Program-made: the position numbers and the translations under genes | The notes under the pieces: model-generated | What the model saw: the letters and a program-made list of their open reading frames with translations, nothing else | Database searches by the model: none | What the model was told of the DNA's origin: nothing | Source of the DNA: Aquamicrobium defluvii | GTDB lineage: Bacteria; Pseudomonadota; Alphaproteobacteria; Rhizobiales; Rhizobiaceae | Length of the DNA: 64,000 nucleotides | NCBI RefSeq assembly: GCF_004363725.1 | Contig: NZ_SNZF01000022.1 | Coordinates: forward strand, 16,722 to 80,721 | Direction of reading: 5' to 3' | In this document: piece by piece, positions 7,958 through 21,745 of the stretch | Layout of the letters: each line of letters opens with the position of its first letter | How positions within the stretch are numbered: the stretch's first letter is position 1

Positions 7958-10945
7958 TTATTCGCCGAGAGCATCTTCGAGGAAGGCGGCAAGCTGCGCC
8001 AGATGCTTCGACATAAGTCCCGTCGCCGGTGAGGCGGCGGCCGGGCGGCCGGTGTAACGCACGCGCTGGTGCCTGGCGTCGATATGGGCCAGAACCCATT
8101 CCAGATAGGGATCGATGAACGACCAGGCGCCCATGTTCTTGGGCTCCTCCTGGCACCACACCATTTCCGCGTTGCGGAAGCGCGACAGCTCGGTGATCAG
8201 CGCCTTTGCCGGGAACGGGTAGAGCTGCTCGACGCGCAACAGATAGATGTCGTTGATGCCGCGCTTCTCGCGCTCCTCGTAGAGGTCATAGTAGACCTTG
8301 CCCGAGCACAGCACGACGCGGCGGATCTTGGAATCCTTGACCAGCTTGATCGGCTGGTCGCCCAGATATTGCGCGTCGTCCCAGAGCAGGCGGTGGAAGG
8401 AGCTTTCGCCCGACAGTTCCGCAATCGTCGACACGGCGCGCTTGTGGCGCAGCAGCGACTTGGGCGTCATCAGGATCAGCGGCTTGCGGAAGTCGCGCTT
8501 GAGCTGCCGGCGCAGGATATGGAAGTAGTTGGCCGGCGTCGTGCAGTAGGCGACCTGCATGTTGTCCTCGGCGCAGAGCTGGAGGAAGCGCTCGAGACGG
8601 GCGGAGGAGTGCTCCGGCCCCTGACCTTCGTAGCCATGCGGCAGCAGGCACACGAGGCCCGACATGCGCAGCCACTTTCGTTCGCCCGAAGAGATGAACT
8701 GGTCGAACACCACCTGCGCGCCGTTGGCGAAGTCGCCGAACTGGGCTTCCCAAAGCGTCAGCGCCTTGGGCGCCGACAGCGAATAGCCGTATTCGAAGCC
8801 GAGCACCGCCTCTTCCGAGAGCATCGAGTTGATGACCTCGTAGCCGGCCTGCGCGGGCGACAGGTTGTTCAGCGGAATATAGCGATTTTCGTCGCGCTGG
8901 TCGTAGAGCACCGAGTGACGCTGCGAGAAGGTGCCACGTTCGGAGTCCTGACCGGAAAGGCGGATCGGGTTGCCATCGAGCAGGATCGAGCCGAAGGCGA
9001 GCGCCTCGGCGGTTGCCCAGTCGATGCCTTCGCCGGTCTCGATGGCGTTGCGCCGGTTGTCGAGGAAGCGCTGGATGGTGCGGTGCACCTCGAAGTCCTT
9101 CGGAACCTCGGTCAGCTTCTTGCCGATCTCCTTCAGGGTCTTCACCGGAACGGCGGTCTTGCCGCGGCGCAATTCGTCCTGATTGTCCGCAACGCGCAGG
9201 CCCGACCACACGCCGTCCAGCCAGTCCGCCTTGTTGGGCTTGTAGCTCTGGCCGGCCTCGAACTCCTCTTCAAGATGAGCGCGCCACTCCGCCTTCATCC
9301 GGGCGATCTCGTCCTGCGTGATGAGGCCCTCGGCGATCAGGCGATCCCCATAGAGCTGCACGGCCGTCTTGTGGGCGCGGATGGCGCGATACATGATCGG
9401 CTGCGTGAATGCCGGCTCGTCGCCTTCGTTGTGCCCGAAGCGGCGATAGCAGAACATGTCGATGACGACGGGCTTGTGGAATTTCATGCGGAATTCCGTC
9501 GCCACCTTGGCGGCGAAGACCACGGCTTCCGGGTCGTCTCCGTTGACATGGAAGATCGGCGCCTCGATCATCTTGGCGACGTCGGACGGGTAGGGCGACG
9601 AGCGCGAGAAGCGCGGGTTGGTGGTGAAACCGATCTGGTTGTTGATGATGACGTGCAGCGTGCCAGCGACACGATGGCCGCGCAGGCCGGAGAGGCCGAG
9701 GATTTCCGCGACAACACCCTGACCGGCGAATGCTGCGTCGCCATGGATCAGCAGCGGCAGAATCTTGGAGCGCTCTTCCAGCGGAACGATCTCCTCGCGG
9801 CTGCGGCCGAAGAGCTGGTCCTGCTTGGCGCGGGCCTTGCCCATCACCACCGGGTTGACGATTTCAAGGTGGGAAGGGTTGGCCGTCAGCGACAGGTGAA
9901 CCTGATTGCCGTCGAAAACGCGATCCGACGAAGCGCCGAGGTGATACTTCACGTCCCCCGAGCCTTCCACGTCGTCCGGGGCGAAGGAGCCGCCCTTGAA
10001 CTCGTGGAAGATGGCGCGGTGAGGCTTGGCCATCACCTGGGAGAGCACGTTGAGGCGGCCGCGATGGGCCATGCCGAGCACGATCTCCTTCATGCCGAGC
10101 GCACCGCCGCGCTTGATGATCTGCTCCAGCGCCGGGATGAGGGATTCGCCGCCGTCGAGGCCGAAGCGCTTGGTGCCCTTGTACTTCACGTCGATGAACT
10201 GCTCGAAGCCCTCGGCCTCGATCAGCTTGGACAGGATTGCCTTCTTGCCTTCGGCCGTGAAGGAGATTTCCTTGTCCGCGCCTTCGATGCGCTCCTGAAT
10301 CCACGCCTTCTCCTCGGGATCGGAAATGTGCATGAACTCGACGCCCAGCGTCGAGCAATAGGTGCGGGTGAGGATGTCGAGCATCTGACGCACGGTGGCG
10401 TATTCGAGGCCCAGAACATTGTCGAGGAAGATCGGGCGGTCGTAATCGGCCTCGGTGAAGCCGTAGTTCTGCGGCGACAGCTCGTTGTAGTCCTCGAGCG
10501 GTTTGGCAAGGCCCAGCGGATCGAGATTGGCGTGCAGATGGCCGCGCATGCGGAAGGCGCGGATCATCATGATGGCATGAACGGAGTCGCGCGTGGCCTG
10601 ATGCACGTCGGCATTGGCGAGCGGTCCGGCCGCTTCGGCGGCCTTTTCGCGAACCTTCTTGCCGATGACCTTCTCGATCAGGCCCCAGTCGCCGTCGAGC
10701 GCCGAAATCAGCTCGCCATTGGCCTGCACCGGCCAGTTGGGCTTCTTCCATGAAGCGCCCTCGGCGTTCTTCTTCACGATCGAGGCGTCGTCCTTCAGCG
10801 CGGCGAAGAAATCCTGCCACTCGGGATCGACGGCCGAGGGGTCGTCCTGCCATGCGGCATGCAGTGCCTCGATATAGTCGGCGTTGCCGCCATAGAGGAA
10901 GGAGGTGAGAGAGAATTGATCGTTGTTCTGGTCTTGTCTCGACAT
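7958..10945 (-). CDS. sucA: 2-oxoglutarate dehydrogenase E1 component
   Basis: 995 residues, the family length. This thiamin-diphosphate enzyme decarboxylates 2-oxoglutarate and succinylates the E2 lipoyl group. Visible are the N-terminal E2-interaction segment (SFLYGGNADYIEALHAAWQDDP), the thiamin-binding region with HGDAAFAGQGVVAE and HVNGDDPEAVVFA, and the transketolase-like central and C-terminal domains (ALTLWEAQFGDFANGAQVVFDQF; LLPHGYEGQGPEHSSARLER). The start is an ATG at 10945. A 134-base gap separates it from sucD, so an additional internal promoter is possible. Confidence 0.97.
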   Translation of the reverse strand: MSRQDQNNDQFSLTSFLYGGNADYIEALHAAWQDDPSAVDPEWQDFFAALKDDASIVKKNAEGASWKKPNWPVQANGELISALDGDWGLIEKVIGKKVREKAAEAAGPLANADVHQATRDSVHAIMMIRAFRMRGHLHANLDPLGLAKPLEDYNELSPQNYGFTEADYDRPIFLDNVLGLEYATVRQMLDILTRTYCSTLGVEFMHISDPEEKAWIQERIEGADKEISFTAEGKKAILSKLIEAEGFEQFIDVKYKGTKRFGLDGGESLIPALEQIIKRGGALGMKEIVLGMAHRGRLNVLSQVMAKPHRAIFHEFKGGSFAPDDVEGSGDVKYHLGASSDRVFDGNQVHLSLTANPSHLEIVNPVVMGKARAKQDQLFGRSREEIVPLEERSKILPLLIHGDAAFAGQGVVAEILGLSGLRGHRVAGTLHVIINNQIGFTTNPRFSRSSPYPSDVAKMIEAPIFHVNGDDPEAVVFAAKVATEFRMKFHKPVVIDMFCYRRFGHNEGDEPAFTQPIMYRAIRAHKTAVQLYGDRLIAEGLITQDEIARMKAEWRAHLEEEFEAGQSYKPNKADWLDGVWSGLRVADNQDELRRGKTAVPVKTLKEIGKKLTEVPKDFEVHRTIQRFLDNRRNAIETGEGIDWATAEALAFGSILLDGNPIRLSGQDSERGTFSQRHSVLYDQRDENRYIPLNNLSPAQAGYEVINSMLSEEAVLGFEYGYSLSAPKALTLWEAQFGDFANGAQVVFDQFISSGERKWLRMSGLVCLLPHGYEGQGPEHSSARLERFLQLCAEDNMQVAYCTTPANYFHILRRQLKRDFRKPLILMTPKSLLRHKRAVSTIAELSGESSFHRLLWDDAQYLGDQPIKLVKDSKIRRVVLCSGKVYYDLYEEREKRGINDIYLLRVEQLYPFPAKALITELSRFRNAEMVWCQEEPKNMGAWSFIDPYLEWVLAHIDARHQRVRYTGRPAAASPATGLMSKHLAQLAAFLEDALGE

Positions 10946-11079
10946 GTCGCTTCTTGAAGCCCTTGCTTCAGCTCCTTGCGTTTGCGGCTCTGCCGCATAT
11001 GCCTGACGGTCCCGGCCGTCGCGTTAACCCTCTCCCCCTTGTCATTCGCGCCGGGCAGGAGGACCGCCCGGCGCGTCGA

Positions 11080-11982
11080 TCAGCCCTTGATGGCTTCGAC
11101 CAGGGTCTTCCCCAGTCGCGCCGGCGATGGGGAGACCCGGATGCCGGCCGCTTCCATGGCGGCGATCTTGTCCTCGGCTCCGCCCTTGCCGCCCGAGATC
11201 ACGGCGCCGGCATGGCCCATGGTGCGGCCGGGAGGAGCGGTGCGGCCGGCGATGAAGCCTGCCATCGGCTTGCTTCGGCCGCGCTTTGCCTCGTCGCGCA
11301 GGAACTGCGCGGCGTCTTCCTCGGCGGAACCGCCGATCTCGCCGATCATGATGATCGACTGGGTCTCGTCGTCGGCAAGGAACATCTCCAGCACGTCGAT
11401 GAACTCGGTGCCCTTGACCGGGTCGCCGCCGATGCCGACGGCCGTGGTTTGGCCGAGGCCCTCGTTGGTGGTCTGGAACACTGCCTCATAGGTAAGCGTT
11501 CCCGAGCGCGACACAACGCCGACCGAGCCCTTGCGGAAGATGTTGCCGGGCATGATGCCGATCTTGCACTCGTCGGGGGTGACGATGCCGGGGCAGTTCG
11601 GTCCGATCAGGCGCGACTCCGACTTGTCGAGCTTCGCCTTGACCTTGACCATGTCCATGACCGGGATGCCTTCGGTGATGCACACGATCAGCTCCATCTC
11701 GGCCTCGATGGCCTCGATAATGGCTGCCGCAGCACCCGCCGGCGGCACGTAGACGACCGAGGCGGTTGCGCCGGTCTTGTCCCTGCCTTCGGCCACGGAT
11801 GCAAAGATCGGCAGGGTCTCGCCCTTTGCGCCGGTCCAGTTCTCGCCGCCCTTCTTGGGGTGGATGCCGCCGACCATCCTGGTGCCGTGATAGGCAAGCG
11901 CCTGCTCGGTGTGGAAGGTGCCGGTCTTGCCGGTCAGACCCTGAACGAGAACCTTGGTGTCTTTGTTGATGAGAATGGACAT
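11080..11982 (-). CDS. sucD: Succinyl-CoA synthetase alpha subunit
   Basis: 300 residues. With SucC it converts succinyl-CoA to succinate while making ATP or GTP. The CoA-binding Rossmann domain starts at the N terminus ([16 protein letters not shown]). The phosphorylated histidine is His257 in [13 protein letters not shown], and [10 protein letters not shown] is also typical. It follows sucC by six bases, as expected for subunits made in equal amounts. Confidence 0.97.
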   Translation of the reverse strand: MSILINKDTKVLVQGLTGKTGTFHTEQALAYHGTRMVGGIHPKKGGENWTGAKGETLPIFASVAEGRDKTGATASVVYVPPAGAAAAIIEAIEAEMELIVCITEGIPVMDMVKVKAKLDKSESRLIGPNCPGIVTPDECKIGIMPGNIFRKGSVGVVSRSGTLTYEAVFQTTNEGLGQTTAVGIGGDPVKGTEFIDVLEMFLADDETQSIIMIGEIGGSAEEDAAQFLRDEAKRGRSKPMAGFIAGRTAPPGRTMGHAGAVISGGKGGAEDKIAAMEAAGIRVSPSPARLGKTLVEAIKG

Positions 11983-11988
11983 CTGGGG

Positions 11989-13185
<1,197 letters not shown>

Positions 13186-13203
13186 TTGCAGGCCTTTCCT
13201 TGA

Positions 13204-14344
<1,141 letters not shown>

Positions 14345-14428
14345 ACGTAAGCGTCAAAATTCTGGCAACTTGTCCACGGGATGACAGCTTTTAAGCAGAA
14401 GATTGTCTCCAAATGGTGACGGGCTCCT

Positions 14429-15640
14429 TCAGGCCCCGCGCGCGGTTGCGTGCTCCCGCGTTGCGCCCGCCGGCGCCCTGTCGTTGCGTTTCGCCCACAG
14501 GTCGCGCCAGTCGCGGCTCTGCATCTCGATGAGGCGCGAGGCGGTGCGGTCGAACTCGAAGGCTTCGGTGCCCTGGCGGCCGACATAGAGAGCGGTGGGC
14601 GGCGCCTCGGCGCTCAGGACCAGCCGCAGCTGCTGGTCGTAGATCACGTCGATCAGCAGGATGAAGCGCTTGGCCTCGTTGCGGCGGCTTTCGTCCAGCA
14701 CGGGAACATGGTCGATGAAGATCGTGGAATAGTGCGCGGCGATCGCCAGATAGTCGCGCGCGCCGAGCGGCTTTTCGCACAGCTCCGCGAAGCTGAAGCG
14801 GGCGGCCTCGCCGGCGGCGCGCGGCACCGGTATGGTGCGGCCCTTCACCTTGATGCTGGCAGGAGCGGTTGCGAGACCTTCGGTCATGGCCTCCCACGCC
14901 TCGTCGAGCGCGGCATCGGCGGCCGTATCGGCAGGGGTGATGTAGACCGGCAGGCTGTTCAGCTTCTCCAGCCGGTAGTCGGTGTCGATGTCGAGGTTCA
15001 GAACCTCGGCATGACGCTCCAGTATATCGATGAAAGGCAGGAAAAGCTGACGGTTAAGGCCATTGTGGTAGAGGTTTCGCGGCGCCACGTTCGAGGTCGC
15101 CACCAGCACCACGCCATTGTCGAACAGGGCCGAGAACAGCCTCGACAGGATCATGGCGTCGGCGATGTCGGTGACCGCGAACTCGTCGAAGCACAGCACC
15201 CAGGCTTCCGCGGCCAGCGCGCGCGCCACGGGCGGAATCGGGTCGTCTTCCTTGACGCTGCCGTCCCTGCGCGCCTGCCGGTGCTTCTGGATGCGGTCGT
15301 GCACATCGGCCATGAAGTCGTTGAAGTGGGCCCGGCGCTTGGCGCGTGCCGGGACCAGTTCGAAAAACATGTCCATCAGCATGGTCTTGCCGCGCCCGAC
15401 GCCGCCATAGATGTAGAGGCCGCGCACTTCGGCCTTCTTTTCGCGCTTGCGGGCGAACAGCCAGCCGAGCGCGCTGGACTTCCTGGTGAGACGTCTCGCG
15501 GCGATCTCGTCGATCAGATTGTCGAGCCGGCCGGCGATGACGAGTTGCGCTTCGTCGCGGCGTACCGCACCGGTTTCGACACGGTGCAGGTAATTCTGCC
15601 TGACGGTCGCGCGCGTTTGGATACCGTCACGCAGATGCAT
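14429..15640 (-). CDS. zapE: AFG1-family ATPase, cell division protein ZapE
   Basis: 403 residues. ZapE/AFG1 proteins are AAA-like ATPases; in Escherichia coli ZapE associates with the FtsZ ring late in division. The Walker A motif is GGVGRGKT (residues 79-86), Walker B is VLCFDEF, and the family-specific HFNDFMADVHDR and TSNVAPRNLYHNGLNRQLFLPF are clear. It lies 22 bases downstream of the omp19-like gene on the same strand. Separate transcription from mdh is likely because of the promoter-like gap that follows. Confidence 0.92.
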   Translation of the reverse strand: MHLRDGIQTRATVRQNYLHRVETGAVRRDEAQLVIAGRLDNLIDEIAARRLTRKSSALGWLFARKREKKAEVRGLYIYGGVGRGKTMLMDMFFELVPARAKRRAHFNDFMADVHDRIQKHRQARRDGSVKEDDPIPPVARALAAEAWVLCFDEFAVTDIADAMILSRLFSALFDNGVVLVATSNVAPRNLYHNGLNRQLFLPFIDILERHAEVLNLDIDTDYRLEKLNSLPVYITPADTAADAALDEAWEAMTEGLATAPASIKVKGRTIPVPRAAGEAARFSFAELCEKPLGARDYLAIAAHYSTIFIDHVPVLDESRRNEAKRFILLIDVIYDQQLRLVLSAEAPPTALYVGRQGTEAFEFDRTASRLIEMQSRDWRDLWAKRNDRAPAGATREHATARGA

Positions 15641-15662
15641 TTTGATGTCGCCTGCGGACTAT

Positions 15663-16208
15663 CTAGCGGGTCAGCGAAATGGGCATGCCATTGGAGGTCT
15701 GGCCATCGAAACGGCCGCCACCAGACGAGTAGAGGCGGGCCAGCGAGCCACCGTCCTGATCGTAAAGGGTAAGCTGCTTGCCGGCCACGTTCCACGATTT
15801 CACGCCGTCGACAGGCGCGGGGCAGCGCAGCGGGCCGGCCCGGTAGCCCTGGCCGAACTTGGTCTGCGGCGTCGCCACCTTGCAGCTCTGCCCGCTGACA
15901 TTGACGGTCCAGACGCCGGCGACGCTGGCCGGTGTCAGGTCAGCTGCGGTTGCGGGCGCGCTGCCATCCGGCGGCAGGGATGCGACTTGCTGGTTCTGCT
16001 GCGGCGCGGCCGGAAACTGCGACGGATCGGTCGGAGCGCCGGGGCCCGTGGGAGGAGGAAGCTGGTTGGAGGAGATGGTGCCCGAGGGCGCAGGCTGCAG
16101 CGGCTCCGGGCGCGTGTTGTCCATGGAGGAGAAGCGCGAGCTCGTGCAACCGCTTGCCAGAAGTGCAGCGCCGATTGCCGCAATGGCACCCGTTCTCAGA
16201 AATTCCAT
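15663..16208 (-). CDS. omp19: Omp19-like outer membrane lipoprotein with AprI/Inh protease-inhibitor domain
   Basis: 181 residues. A lipoprotein signal ends in the lipobox LLASGC, with the acylated cysteine at residue 21. A Pro/Gln/Ser-rich linker follows, then an Inh-type domain (about residues 90-181): VAGVWTVNVSGQSCKVATPQ, GYRAGPLRCP and LYSSGGGRFDGQT. This matches, motif by motif, what I know of Brucella Omp19, a surface lipoprotein reported to inhibit proteases. The two cysteines of the domain (SCKV and LRCP) probably form its disulfide. The start at 16208 is supported by GGAGG five to six bases upstream. Confidence 0.85.
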   Translation of the reverse strand: MEFLRTGAIAAIGAALLASGCTSSRFSSMDNTRPEPLQPAPSGTISSNQLPPPTGPGAPTDPSQFPAAPQQNQQVASLPPDGSAPATAADLTPASVAGVWTVNVSGQSCKVATPQTKFGQGYRAGPLRCPAPVDGVKSWNVAGKQLTLYDQDGGSLARLYSSGGGRFDGQTSNGMPISLTR

Positions 16209-16571
16209 AAAAACCTCCGCGGCCCTGACCGGCACCGTAAAAAAACTCGCCCCCTACCAATTCGGTGAAGGTGGCAGAATTTCAACGTCATATGGTTAAA
16301 ATACGGTTTGTGTCAGCGATTGTTGTATCTTTGCCACAGCATTATCCGCCAAACCCGGCATATCTGTGGCTTGCCGGTTGCCGCAGGCCGAAACGCCCGG
16401 TTGTCCGAAAGGGCGGTCCGCACTGGTAATTCATGGTCGTTTCCGCCATATAGCGGGCTAACCAGACCTTTCGCGCAGGGAAACCGTTTTCCCCGAAAGG
16501 CACTCAATTTCAAAGGCTCACGGGCAGCGCGCAAGGCGCTTCCTGCAAGGCAAGCTGGAAACGAAACGGAA
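16209..16571. other. Divergent intergenic region between omp19 and dapF
   Basis: 363 bases that must hold the promoters of both divergent genes. AT-rich stretches occur near 16236-16330 and a -10-like CATATA occurs near 16450, but no convincing promoter pair, RNA gene or repeat was recognised. Confidence 0.5.
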
Positions 16572-17453
16572 ATGGCAGGTCCGGCCCCCTTCGCCAAGAT
16601 GAACGGCATCGGCAACGAGATCATCGTCGCCGATATGCGTGGCCGTGCCGACCGTGTTTCGCCGCGGGCGGCGCTTACGCTTGCAGCCGATGCCGCGACG
16701 CATTTCGACCAGATCATGGCCATCCATGACGCCCGCACGCCGGGTACGGACAATTTCATCGAGATCCTGAATGCGGACGGCTCGTCGGCACAGGCTTGCG
16801 GCAACGGCACGCGCTGTGTCGTGCAGGCTCTGGCGGCCGAAACGGGGAAAGGCATCTTCACCTTCGAGACCGTGGCCGGCATTCTCAACGCGCGCCAGCA
16901 CGAGGACGGGCTGATCTCCGTCGACATGGGCAAGCCGCGCTTCGGCTGGCAGGAAATACCGCTGGCGGAGGAGTTCCGCGACACGCGCATGATCGAATTG
17001 CAGGTCGGGCCGATCGATGCCCCGGTGCTGCACTCGCCCTCCGCCGTATCGATGGGCAATCCGCATGCCATCTTCTGGGTCGACAGGGATGTGTGGTCCT
17101 ACGAGCTCGACCGCTTCGGGCCGCTGCTGGAAAACCACCCGCTGTTTCCCGAGCGCGCCAATATCACCATCGCGCAGGTGACCGGGCCGGATCATCTCAC
17201 GATCCGCACCTGGGAACGGGGCGCGGGCCTGACGAGGGCGTGCGGCTCGGCCGCCTGCGCCGCCGCCGTGGCCGCCGCCCGCACCCGCCGCACCGGATGC
17301 AGCGTTGCCCTGACAGCGCCGGGCGGTCCGCTCCATGTCGAATGGCGCGACGATGATCATGTCGTGCTGACGGGCGCTGCCGAATGGGAGTTTTCCGGCA
17401 CATTCGATCCGGCTACGGGTGCATGGCAGCGCGATGCCGGGAGCGCGGCCTGA
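16572..17453 (+). CDS. dapF: Diaminopimelate epimerase
   Basis: 293 residues. It interconverts LL- and meso-diaminopimelate for peptidoglycan and lysine synthesis, using two cysteines as acid and base. Cys76 ([10 protein letters not shown]) and Cys224 ([11 protein letters not shown]) are both present, and [11 protein letters not shown] marks the N terminus. The ATG at 16572 was chosen by homology; the frame is open 264 bases further upstream without similarity. Its stop overlaps the ATG of mtaB. Confidence 0.96.
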   Translation: MAGPAPFAKMNGIGNEIIVADMRGRADRVSPRAALTLAADAATHFDQIMAIHDARTPGTDNFIEILNADGSSAQACGNGTRCVVQALAAETGKGIFTFETVAGILNARQHEDGLISVDMGKPRFGWQEIPLAEEFRDTRMIELQVGPIDAPVLHSPSAVSMGNPHAIFWVDRDVWSYELDRFGPLLENHPLFPERANITIAQVTGPDHLTIRTWERGAGLTRACGSAACAAAVAAARTRRTGCSVALTAPGGPLHVEWRDDDHVVLTGAAEWEFSGTFDPATGAWQRDAGSAA

Positions 17454-18766
17454 TGAGCGGCGGCGACCCCATACAGCAGGACAAGGGCATCGAGGTCGTC
17501 ACCTTCGGCTGCCGGCTGAACACCTACGAATCCGAGGTGATGCGCCGCGAGGCTACCGCCGCCGGGCTCGGCGAGCTCGCCGGCGGGGCGATCATCTTCA
17601 ACACCTGCGCGGTGACGGCGGAAGCGGTGCGGCAGGCCAGGCAGTCGATCCGCAAGGCACGGCGCGAGAACCCGGAGGCCCGCATCATCGTCACCGGCTG
17701 CGCGGCGCAGACCGGGCCGCAGGATTTCGTGGCCATGGACGAGGTCGACCTCGTTCTGGGCAACGAGGAGAAGCTGAAAAGCCACTCCTATCGCGCCTTG
17801 CCGGATTTCGGCGTCAACCTGTTCGAGAAGGCGCGGGTCAACGACATTTTTTCGGTGCGCGAGACGGCCTCGCACATGGTCGATGCCATCGAGGGCCGCG
17901 CGCGGGCCTTCGTGCAGGTTCAGAACGGCTGCGACCATCGCTGCACCTTCTGCATCATCCCCTACGGACGCGGCAATTCACGCTCCGTGCCGATGGGCGC
18001 GGTGGTGGAGCAGGTCAAGCGTCTGGCCGGCAACGGCTATGCCGAGGTGGTGCTGTCGGGCGTCGACATGACCAGCTATGGCGCGGACCTGCCGGGCGCG
18101 CCGAAGCTCGGAAGGCTGGTGAAGGCGATCCTCGCCCAGGTGCCCGACGTGAAGCGGCTGCGTCTTTCCTCCATCGATTCCATCGAGGCCGATGACGAGC
18201 TGCTCGAAGTGGTGGCCTGCGAAAAGCGGCTGATGCCGCATCTGCATCTTTCGCTTCAGGCGGGCGACGATCTGACCCTGAAGCGCATGAAGCGCCGGCA
18301 TCTGCGCGACGATTCGATCCGGTTTTGCGCGCAGGTGCGCAGGCTGCGCCCCGATATCGTGTTTGGCGCCGACATCATCGCCGGCTTTCCGACCGAGACC
18401 GAGGAGATGTTCCAGCGCTCGCTCGACATCGTGGAGGAATGCGGCCTTACCCATCTGCACGTCTTTCCCTTCAGTCCGCGCGAGGGCACGCCGGCGGCGC
18501 GCATGCCGCAGGTGCGGCGCGAGGTGGTGAAGGAGCGGGCGGCCCGGTTGCGGGCGGCGGGCGAGACCGCCTATCGCCGCCACCTGGCTGCGCTCGCCGG
18601 CACGGTCCAGTCGATCCTGATCGAACGCGACGGGCTTGGCCGCACGGAAGGCTTCACGCTGGCTGCTATCGCTGCCGGCCAGCCGGGCGAGATCATCGAG
18701 GCGGTGGTGACCGGCAATGACGGCGCGCAGCTTCAGGCGGTGCCGCTGGCCGCACGCGCGGCCTGA
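17453..18766 (+). CDS. mtaB: tRNA t6A37 methylthiotransferase MtaB
   Basis: 437 residues. MtaB adds a methylthio group to N6-threonylcarbamoyladenosine at tRNA position 37. The N-terminal UPF0004 domain supplies the auxiliary cluster cysteines Cys20, Cys52 and Cys83. The radical-SAM cluster is Cys160-x3-Cys164-x2-Cys167 (CDHRCTFCIIPYGRG). A short C-terminal TRAM-like region follows. The ATG overlaps the dapF stop, giving coupled translation. The dapF-mtaB-ftsY order is usual for this group. MiaB is the alternative, but CIIPYGRG and the spacing favour MtaB. Confidence 0.93.
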   Translation: MSGGDPIQQDKGIEVVTFGCRLNTYESEVMRREATAAGLGELAGGAIIFNTCAVTAEAVRQARQSIRKARRENPEARIIVTGCAAQTGPQDFVAMDEVDLVLGNEEKLKSHSYRALPDFGVNLFEKARVNDIFSVRETASHMVDAIEGRARAFVQVQNGCDHRCTFCIIPYGRGNSRSVPMGAVVEQVKRLAGNGYAEVVLSGVDMTSYGADLPGAPKLGRLVKAILAQVPDVKRLRLSSIDSIEADDELLEVVACEKRLMPHLHLSLQAGDDLTLKRMKRRHLRDDSIRFCAQVRRLRPDIVFGADIIAGFPTETEEMFQRSLDIVEECGLTHLHVFPFSPREGTPAARMPQVRREVVKERAARLRAAGETAYRRHLAALAGTVQSILIERDGLGRTEGFTLAAIAAGQPGEIIEAVVTGNDGAQLQAVPLAARAA

Positions 18767-18780
18767 TTCAGGGAAACGGA

Positions 18781-20262
<1,482 letters not shown>

Positions 20263-20319
20263 GGCGCGGCATCGCGCATGAAACGTGCAAGCGAACGAAG
20301 TGACAGGTAGCGAGCCTCA

Positions 20320-20979
20320 ATGAACGAACCCCTATTCGAGCGTGATCCTTCCGAAACCCGGAATTCCGGCAAGGAGGGCGTCAATCCGCTGCTGAAGCTG
20401 GCGCTGGAACTCGGGCCGCTTCTGGTCTTCTTCTTCGCAAATTCGCGGGGCGAATGGCTGGCTGAAAAATTCCCGGTTCTGGCGGAGTTCGGCGGGCCGA
20501 TCTTCATCGCCACCGGCCTGTTCATGGCCGCGACGGCGCTGGCGCTGGGCATCTCGTGGCTGCTGACTCGCACCCTGCCGGTCATGCCGCTGGTGTCGGG
20601 TGTCGTGGTGCTGGTGTTCGGCGCACTCACGCTCTACCTGCAGGACGAGCTTTTCATCAAGATGAAGCCGACCATCGTGAACACCCTGTTCGGCGTCACC
20701 CTGCTTGGCGGCCTGGCCTTCGGCAAGTCGCTGCTGGGCTATGTGTTCGATTCCGCGTTCCGGCTGGATGCCGAGGGCTGGCGCAAGCTCACCCTGCGCT
20801 GGGGCGTGTTCTTCCTGTTCCTCGCCGTGGTCAACGAGATTGTGTGGCGCATGTTCTCGACCGATTTCTGGGTGGCATTCAAGGTCTGGGGCATCATGCC
20901 CATCACCATCGTTTTCACCATGAGCCAGATGCCGCTCATCATGCGGCATTCGCTCGACGAGGCTTCCGGGAAGAAATAG
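20320..20979 (+). CDS. yciB: Inner membrane-spanning protein YciB / septation protein A
   Basis: 219 residues with five or six hydrophobic segments. The family signature is visible: [20 protein letters not shown] near the N terminus and the central [14 protein letters not shown]. Members (YciB, IspZ, IspA of Shigella) influence cell envelope integrity and septation; the biochemical role is not settled. In this group it follows ftsY and precedes the ccm genes, as here. It ends 24 bases before the convergent ccmG stop. Confidence 0.92.
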   Translation: MNEPLFERDPSETRNSGKEGVNPLLKLALELGPLLVFFFANSRGEWLAEKFPVLAEFGGPIFIATGLFMAATALALGISWLLTRTLPVMPLVSGVVVLVFGALTLYLQDELFIKMKPTIVNTLFGVTLLGGLAFGKSLLGYVFDSAFRLDAEGWRKLTLRWGVFFLFLAVVNEIVWRMFSTDFWVAFKVWGIMPITIVFTMSQMPLIMRHSLDEASGKK

Positions 20980-21002
20980 CTTTTGTGAAATCGCAACCAG
21001 CT

Positions 21003-21578
21003 TCAGGGCTGAGCGGCCAGCGCCTTCTCGATCTCGGGCATGAGCCTGTCCGTCACCGAGGCGGGGGTGAGCGGGCCGACATGCTTGTAGGCGATGCGGC
21101 CGTCCTTGCCGACAAGGAAGGTTTCCGGCACGCCGTAGACACCCCAGTCGATGCCGGCGCGGCCATTGTCGTCGGTGCCGATGGCCGTGTAGGGGTTGCC
21201 GAGGTCCGTCAGGAACTGCAAGGCATTGGCCGGCTTGTCCTTGTAATTCAGCCCGGCAACGCTGAAGCGACCGTCGCGCCCAAGCTCCATCATCATGGGG
21301 TGCTCGTCGCGGCAGGGTACGCACCATGAGGCGAAGACGTTGACCAGTGTCACCTTGCCGGCGAACTCTCCGGAGTCGAGGCCGGGCAGGTTCGTTCCGG
21401 GCAGGGGCGGCAATCGGGTGGCGGGTGCCTGTTCGCCGATCAGGGCCGACGGGATTTCGGAAATGTCGCGGCCTGACAGCAACTGCATCAGGAAGACGCC
21501 GCAAAGGGCGAGGAACAGCCCGAGCGGCAGCAGAAGAAACAGCCGCCGCGAGGCGGGTCCGGGCGCTTCCTTGCTCAC
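21003..21578 (-). CDS. ccmG: Thiol:disulfide interchange protein CcmG (DsbE)
   Basis: 191 residues starting at a GTG that overlaps the ccmD stop as GTGA. One N-terminal membrane anchor (LFLLLPLGLFLALCGVFLM) is followed by a periplasmic thioredoxin fold with the redox pair Cys86/Cys89 in WCVPC and the GVYGVPETF cis-proline loop. CcmG keeps apocytochrome c or its chaperone reduced so that heme can be attached. It is the last gene of the minus-strand ccm cluster. Confidence 0.92.
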   Translation of the reverse strand: MSKEAPGPASRRLFLLLPLGLFLALCGVFLMQLLSGRDISEIPSALIGEQAPATRLPPLPGTNLPGLDSGEFAGKVTLVNVFASWCVPCRDEHPMMMELGRDGRFSVAGLNYKDKPANALQFLTDLGNPYTAIGTDDNGRAGIDWGVYGVPETFLVGKDGRIAYKHVGPLTPASVTDRLMPEIEKALAAQP

Positions 21579-21745
21579 GGCTTCGGAGCCTTGCGGGCGG
21601 AGCGGCGGCGCACGCCGGCGGCTTCCAGTTCGGCCAGTTCCCGGCGGCGCGCGCGCTGGTCGAGCAATATCCAGCCGATCAGGCATCCCAGCACCAGAAC
21701 GGTGATCCCGTAGGCAGCCGCGACATAGAGGTCGTGCGTCGTCAC
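21575..21745 (-). CDS. ccmD: Heme exporter protein CcmD
   Basis: 56 residues; one transmembrane helix (YVAAAYGITVLVLGCLIGWI) and a basic tail (RARRRELAELEAAGVRRR), the usual CcmD pattern. CcmD helps release holo-CcmE from the CcmABC complex. The start is GTG with GGAGGTG just upstream. The frame is open for another 46 codons upstream, but those residues are not CcmD-like. Its usual partner ccmC is not upstream. Confidence 0.85.
   Translation of the reverse strand: MTTHDLYVAAAYGITVLVLGCLIGWILLDQRARRRELAELEAAGVRRRSARKAPKP

Noticed and set aside
8069..10753. An 894-codon plus-strand frame opposite sucA
   Set aside because: Its composition is that of a high-GC antisense shadow, with no motif, and sucA is unambiguous.
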